Below are positions 13,703 through 16,481 of a DNA stretch of 16,481 bases, one piece after another. Under the pieces are notes generated by a model, which was not told where the DNA came from, searched no databases, and saw only the letters and a list, made by a program, of their open reading frames with translations. Location: NCBI GenBank assembly GCA_016841005.1, contig JAEORG010000387.1, positions 1 through 16,481 of the forward strand, written 5' to 3'. The stretch is from Candidatus Thorarchaeota archaeon (GTDB taxonomy: Archaea > Asgardarchaeota > Thorarchaeia > Thorarchaeales > Thorarchaeaceae). Position 1 is the first letter of the stretch. Every line of letters begins with the position of its first letter. The position numbers were made by a program, and so were the translations under genes.

Positions 13703-14854
13703 TTAGAATTTCTTGTAGAGGGTTAAACAGAGAAATGTGATTATTGCGGATAGAATGAGTAGTGAATCTAGTTGCAATCCAATACCAGTAAGTGCTCCAA
13801 TTAACAGAGAACCAATCATTACTCCTCCATCCCATCCTGCAGTTACTGTTGCCATGGCATTAGCCTTCCGTTCCTCTGGTACTGAAACAGCGGCTAACGA
13901 CATAAATCCGATGGCAGCAAATGATATTCCAACACCCAGAAAGACTGCTGATAGGCTGTAAGTAAGGATATTCAGGCCAAAGGATCCAATCAATAATCCA
14001 AGTACAGAGAGCACCACCCCAAAGAAGCTAATAGGTTTGTAACCTCGTCGATCTGATATAGGACCACCAATCATTGCACTCACAAGCTGACTTAGAGCTA
14101 GAAAGGTCAGATAGAGCCCTGGATTCGTCACGCCATGAAGAGGGGCAAGACTGGGAGAGTAGCTAAAAACGACACCGATGTCAAATGAAACAAAGATAAT
14201 GGCTAAAGTTGGTAATAGAGCATTTCTTTCAATTATATGGTGACTAGCTGAATCAGACTGCTCAAATTGATTTCCTGAGTAGCTAGTAAACCTCCAAAGT
14301 GTAACTCCCGCTATGACTACCACAATGCTACCAATTATTGCAAAGAGGAACATCGCATCGAATGACGATCGTGTCATATCTGAAATCAAAGCACTCCCCA
14401 AGTAGGGAAAATAGATCATTGTCACGAAGTTCATCGCATTTGCATACCCAATCACTTCTCCGGTCCTTGACTCAGGAGCAGCCTTCACTAGCATGGTATA
14501 ATATGCGACATTGAAAAATGCAAATCCAACTCCATGGAGTGCTCTCATAAGATAAATCTCATCTATTGAGTAAGCAGAATAGTATCCATACATTGCAAAG
14601 AGAATTAGGATACTCCCAAGAATTAGTACAAATTTATCTTTTACACTTTCCAACAGTCTTCCTGATACTAATCTGAAGAGCATGGCAAAAAGTGTGAAGA
14701 CTCCAAACGAGATGCCTAATGCAGCCATATCTCCAGAAATGTACTCTATAAATGACTGGAGTGATGTGATTGTAAAGTTGTTAATCGTAAAAAACAGGAA
14801 GACCACGAACAAGACAGCGAATATGAATCGTGGTAGCTTCTCTCTCTCATACAT
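13703..14854 (-). CDS. Major facilitator superfamily (MFS) transporter
   Basis: A 383-aa polytopic membrane protein with about 12 hydrophobic segments and a polar central loop (about 190-210), the standard MFS layout of two six-helix halves. The motif-A-like loop is visible in its second copy, GGPISDRRGYKP (263-274), and more weakly in the first (GRLLESVKDKF, 65-75). Helix 4-5 and 10-11 regions carry SRTGEVIGYANAMNF (129-143) and PEERKANAMA (326-335), where Arg/Gly placement is typical of proton-linked antiporters. Substrate cannot be told; drug or metabolite export is an inference from general resemblance. The ATG at 14854 begins just before the first membrane segment, with a weak GTGG site. 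It is divergent from the acetyltransferase gene, the two sharing a 164-bp promoter region. Confidence 0.93.
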   Translation of the reverse strand: MYEREKLPRFIFAVLFVVFLFFTINNFTITSLQSFIEYISGDMAALGISFGVFTLFAMLFRLVSGRLLESVKDKFVLILGSILILFAMYGYYSAYSIDEIYLMRALHGVGFAFFNVAYYTMLVKAAPESRTGEVIGYANAMNFVTMIYFPYLGSALISDMTRSSFDAMFLFAIIGSIVVVIAGVTLWRFTSYSGNQFEQSDSASHHIIERNALLPTLAIIFVSFDIGVVFSYSPSLAPLHGVTNPGLYLTFLALSQLVSAMIGGPISDRRGYKPISFFGVVLSVLGLLIGSFGLNILTYSLSAVFLGVGISFAAIGFMSLAAVSVPEERKANAMATVTAGWDGGVMIGSLLIGALTGIGLQLDSLLILSAIITFLCLTLYKKF

Positions 14855-14914
14855 TTCTTATTCCACGAACTCTGCTTTTCAAGTGACACATAAATCAATC
14901 GTCCCAGTGTTAAG

Positions 14915-14925
14915 AGATATATTAT
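14915..14925 (-). promoter_or_regulatory. Probable TATA element of the MFS gene
   Basis: On the minus strand this reads GATAATATATC. With a spacing of about 25 nt, transcription would start near 14892, giving a leader of about 40 nt. Assigned by motif and position only. Confidence 0.35.
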
Positions 14926-14985
14926 CATCTTGCAGATTGTTATAATAGATATTGACTTTTAGAAGAGTTTCTGGCTTTGATGCGT

Positions 14986-14996
14986 AGATTTTAAGG
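14986..14996 (+). promoter_or_regulatory. Probable TATA element of the Eis-type gene, implying a leaderless mRNA
   Basis: AGATTTTAAGG is centred about 28 nt before the ATG at 15019, and no ribosome binding site precedes that ATG. Together these suggest that transcription starts at or next to the start codon. Confidence 0.35.
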
Positions 14997-15018
14997 TTGA
15001 ATATATCAGCGCTAATGT

Positions 15019-16212
15019 ATGAACGGCATTGTTCGACGATGCAATAAGGATGATATCGAATCTTTCATTGAACTGAGTGGATATGCATATAGCATTCCTG
15101 ATTCGTCCTTCGAGAACTTCAGAGAAAAATGGGATGATATCCACAACGAGATTTTCCTCAGTGAGGTTGACGGAATTCCTGTTGCTACTGCAAGGATGAT
15201 ACCACTGATTCAGAATATTAGGGGAACCATGAAGAATATGGGTGGTATCGGACTAGTAGCAGGGTCTCCTGAATATCGTCGAAAGGGATACGTTCGAGAT
15301 CTAATGTTTAAGATGCTTGAGGATATTAGAGAGAAGGATTATGCAGTTAGTTGTCTGTATCCATTCAAGGATTCCTTCTATAGCGCAATGGGTTATGTGA
15401 AGTTACCTCCCACCAGAAGATTGGAGTTTGACCCAGTTACCCTGAGAGGCATATCTAAACCAGAGGGATATACAGTTTCACGTGAGTCGGGAGATGAGGC
15501 ATTCCAAGTTTGGCGAACCTTGCATGAAGAAATGGTCAAATCAACTCATGGAGCTGCTGGAAGAAGAGATATCCGTTGGTTGGAATATACCCGAAAATTC
15601 ACTAGAAAGATCGCTGTAGCAAGGAATCCAGATAACAAGGCTGAAGGTGTAATGGTTTATTCTGTGAAGGGGTATGGTGAAGGTCACGATTGGTCTGAGC
15701 CAGGAGAAATTAGTATAGGCTCAATGTTGTGGTCATCACTTGAAGGACGTGATAGTCTACTTCATTTCATCTATGGCCACAGTGATCAAATCAAAAAAGT
15801 CAAACTAATGGTGACTCCTCACAATGAAGATTACTATCATTGGTTGACAGATTATCACACGCCCACTATATCTTCAAACATCATAGCGATGGCAAGAATA
15901 GTTGATGTAGAGAAAAGTTTCAACAGTATCAAAGTTGGATCTAGTGGAAGAATCATACTTGAGGTGACAGATTCTCATCTTGACTGGAATAATGGTACCT
16001 TTGAGCTGCATGATCAGAATGGAGCACTCAGTGTTTCTCGATCACAAGAAGAAGCGAAAGTTATGTTCACAATCGAGGGATTAACTGCAGTTCTTTATGG
16101 TACTCTTGGTGAATCACAACTAAGAAGGTTGGGGTGGTTAAGAGGAGAAAGTCCCACTACCCTCTATGAATGGCTTCCGAGAGCATTTCCTTGGTTATCT
16201 GAATCATTCTAG
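15019..16212 (+). CDS. Eis-family GNAT N-acetyltransferase
   Basis: A 397-aa protein that matches the three-part Eis layout: an N-terminal GNAT domain (about 1-150), a second degenerate GNAT domain (about 150-290) and a C-terminal SCP2-like domain (about 295-397). Seen: the acetyl-CoA loop as EYRRKGYVRDLM (85-96); LYPFKDSFYSAMGYVKL (113-129), with Y121 at the place of the general-acid tyrosine; and a C-terminal phenylalanine (F397). In Mycobacterium tuberculosis Eis the final Phe carboxylate acts as base, so keeping a terminal Phe at the same length is notable. Known Eis proteins acetylate several amines of aminoglycosides or lysines; the substrate in this archaeon is unknown. The ATG at 15019 has no ribosome binding site and probably begins a leaderless mRNA. 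A hairpin lies after the stop. Confidence 0.88.
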   Translation: MNGIVRRCNKDDIESFIELSGYAYSIPDSSFENFREKWDDIHNEIFLSEVDGIPVATARMIPLIQNIRGTMKNMGGIGLVAGSPEYRRKGYVRDLMFKMLEDIREKDYAVSCLYPFKDSFYSAMGYVKLPPTRRLEFDPVTLRGISKPEGYTVSRESGDEAFQVWRTLHEEMVKSTHGAAGRRDIRWLEYTRKFTRKIAVARNPDNKAEGVMVYSVKGYGEGHDWSEPGEISIGSMLWSSLEGRDSLLHFIYGHSDQIKKVKLMVTPHNEDYYHWLTDYHTPTISSNIIAMARIVDVEKSFNSIKVGSSGRIILEVTDSHLDWNNGTFELHDQNGALSVSRSQEEAKVMFTIEGLTAVLYGTLGESQLRRLGWLRGESPTTLYEWLPRAFPWLSESF

Positions 16213-16222
16213 GAATTGAGTT

Positions 16223-16266
16223 CGGAATAATCAGTAAATTTGAGAGGAGAGGAGCTGATTATTCTG
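16223..16266. terminator. Bidirectional hairpin between the Eis-type gene and the kinase gene
   Basis: A 12-bp stem with one G-T pair (16223-16234 with 16255-16266; core AATAATCAG/CTGATTATT is perfect) encloses a 20-nt loop. It begins 11 nt after the plus-strand stop at 16212, and its right arm covers the stop codon of the minus-strand kinase gene. Its position between convergent genes suits a shared terminator, though no long T-run is present. Confidence 0.5.
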
Positions 16267-16481
16267 TCAGTCTTGCTCTCTGAATTGTAGTTTTACACTT
16301 CGATACAGAATGCAAGATTTGTTTTATCAGCTGTTCTTTAGAATCTAGACATGCTACAATATTGATTAATTCTGTACATCCACTTATTATCTGGAGCTGA
16401 TTTGCAACATCATGAGCTAGAATATCTAAATAGAGAGAAGCCTTCTTTGATTGTTTTGCAAGTTGTTTCTCGGCTTGCCTC
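16259..16481 (-). CDS. C-terminal end of a sensor histidine kinase (H-box domain, no ATPase domain seen)
   Basis: A frame open from the right edge to a TAA at 16261-16259 encodes 73 visible residues; the start is outside the window. Seen: a charged helical stretch (QAEKQLAKQSKKA) like the linkers that precede HisKA domains, then the H-box LDILAHDVANQLQIISG with phospho-acceptor H23 of the visible part, then a second helix ending in KTTIQRARLTE. The LAHDVxNxLQ form is typical of archaeal kinases. The protein stops at the end of the dimerisation domain, where an HATPase_c domain normally follows. Only about 45 nt lie between this stop and the convergent gene, so no catalytic domain can lie there. 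It may be a truncated kinase, a kinase remnant, or a phosphotransfer-only protein. Confidence 0.75.
   Translation of the reverse strand, partial: RQAEKQLAKQSKKASLYLDILAHDVANQLQIISGCTELINIVACLDSKEQLIKQILHSVSKCKTTIQRARLTE

Overview
The window comes from an archaeon. Archaeal signs are the Hdr/Mvh-type redox operon, a GTP-dependent PEP carboxykinase with archaeal-looking motifs, a tungsten-type aldehyde:ferredoxin oxidoreductase, an archaeal-style histidine kinase H-box, TATA-like promoters (some apparently leaderless) and frequent TTG/GTG starts. Base composition is moderate by eye, roughly low-to-mid 40s % GC. An anaerobic, H2- and ferredoxin-using lineage such as an Asgard archaeon (for example Thorarchaeota-like) fits, but that placement is inference. 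No methanogenesis gene (mcr, mtr) is present here.

Layout. Positions 1-6939 hold one tightly packed minus-strand operon, read right to left: an HdrA with an inserted GltD/NfnB-type NAD(P)H module (4132-6939), HdrC, HdrB, a second HdrA (948-2726), MvhD, a small cysteine-free winged-helix-like protein, and the start of a [NiFe]-hydrogenase small subunit (MvhG-like, cut by the left edge). Neighbouring genes overlap by 1-4 nt or lie 2-9 nt apart, and ribosome binding sites sit inside the ends of the upstream genes. A 610-bp AT-rich gap with an 18-bp dyad follows (6940-7549). Next come GTP-PEPCK (minus) and a divergently transcribed AOR-family oxidoreductase (plus), with a hairpin terminator after the latter. 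The right third holds separate housekeeping or accessory genes: a TcmP/LCM-type methyltransferase, an unrecognised 140-aa protein, a 364-bp convergent intergenic region rich in inverted repeats, an MFS transporter divergent from an Eis-type N-acetyltransferase, and the C-terminal end of a sensor histidine kinase that stops after its H-box domain.

How the genes may work together. The operon looks like a soluble flavin-based electron-bifurcating complex. MvhG (with an MvhA presumably beyond the left edge) would take electrons from H2 and MvhD would pass them to HdrA. HdrBC would carry the disulfide-reductase branch and ferredoxin would be the low-potential acceptor. The inserted GltD-like module adds a predicted FAD/NAD(P)H site. 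The two HdrA proteins carry complementary sets of domains: one has the N-terminal and C-terminal iron-sulfur domains, the other has the internal ferredoxin insertion. They may therefore form an unequal pair. This is the most interesting system in the window. The AOR is a plausible ferredoxin-linked partner and PEPCK links the C4 and C3 pools, but those functional links are inferred from proximity only.
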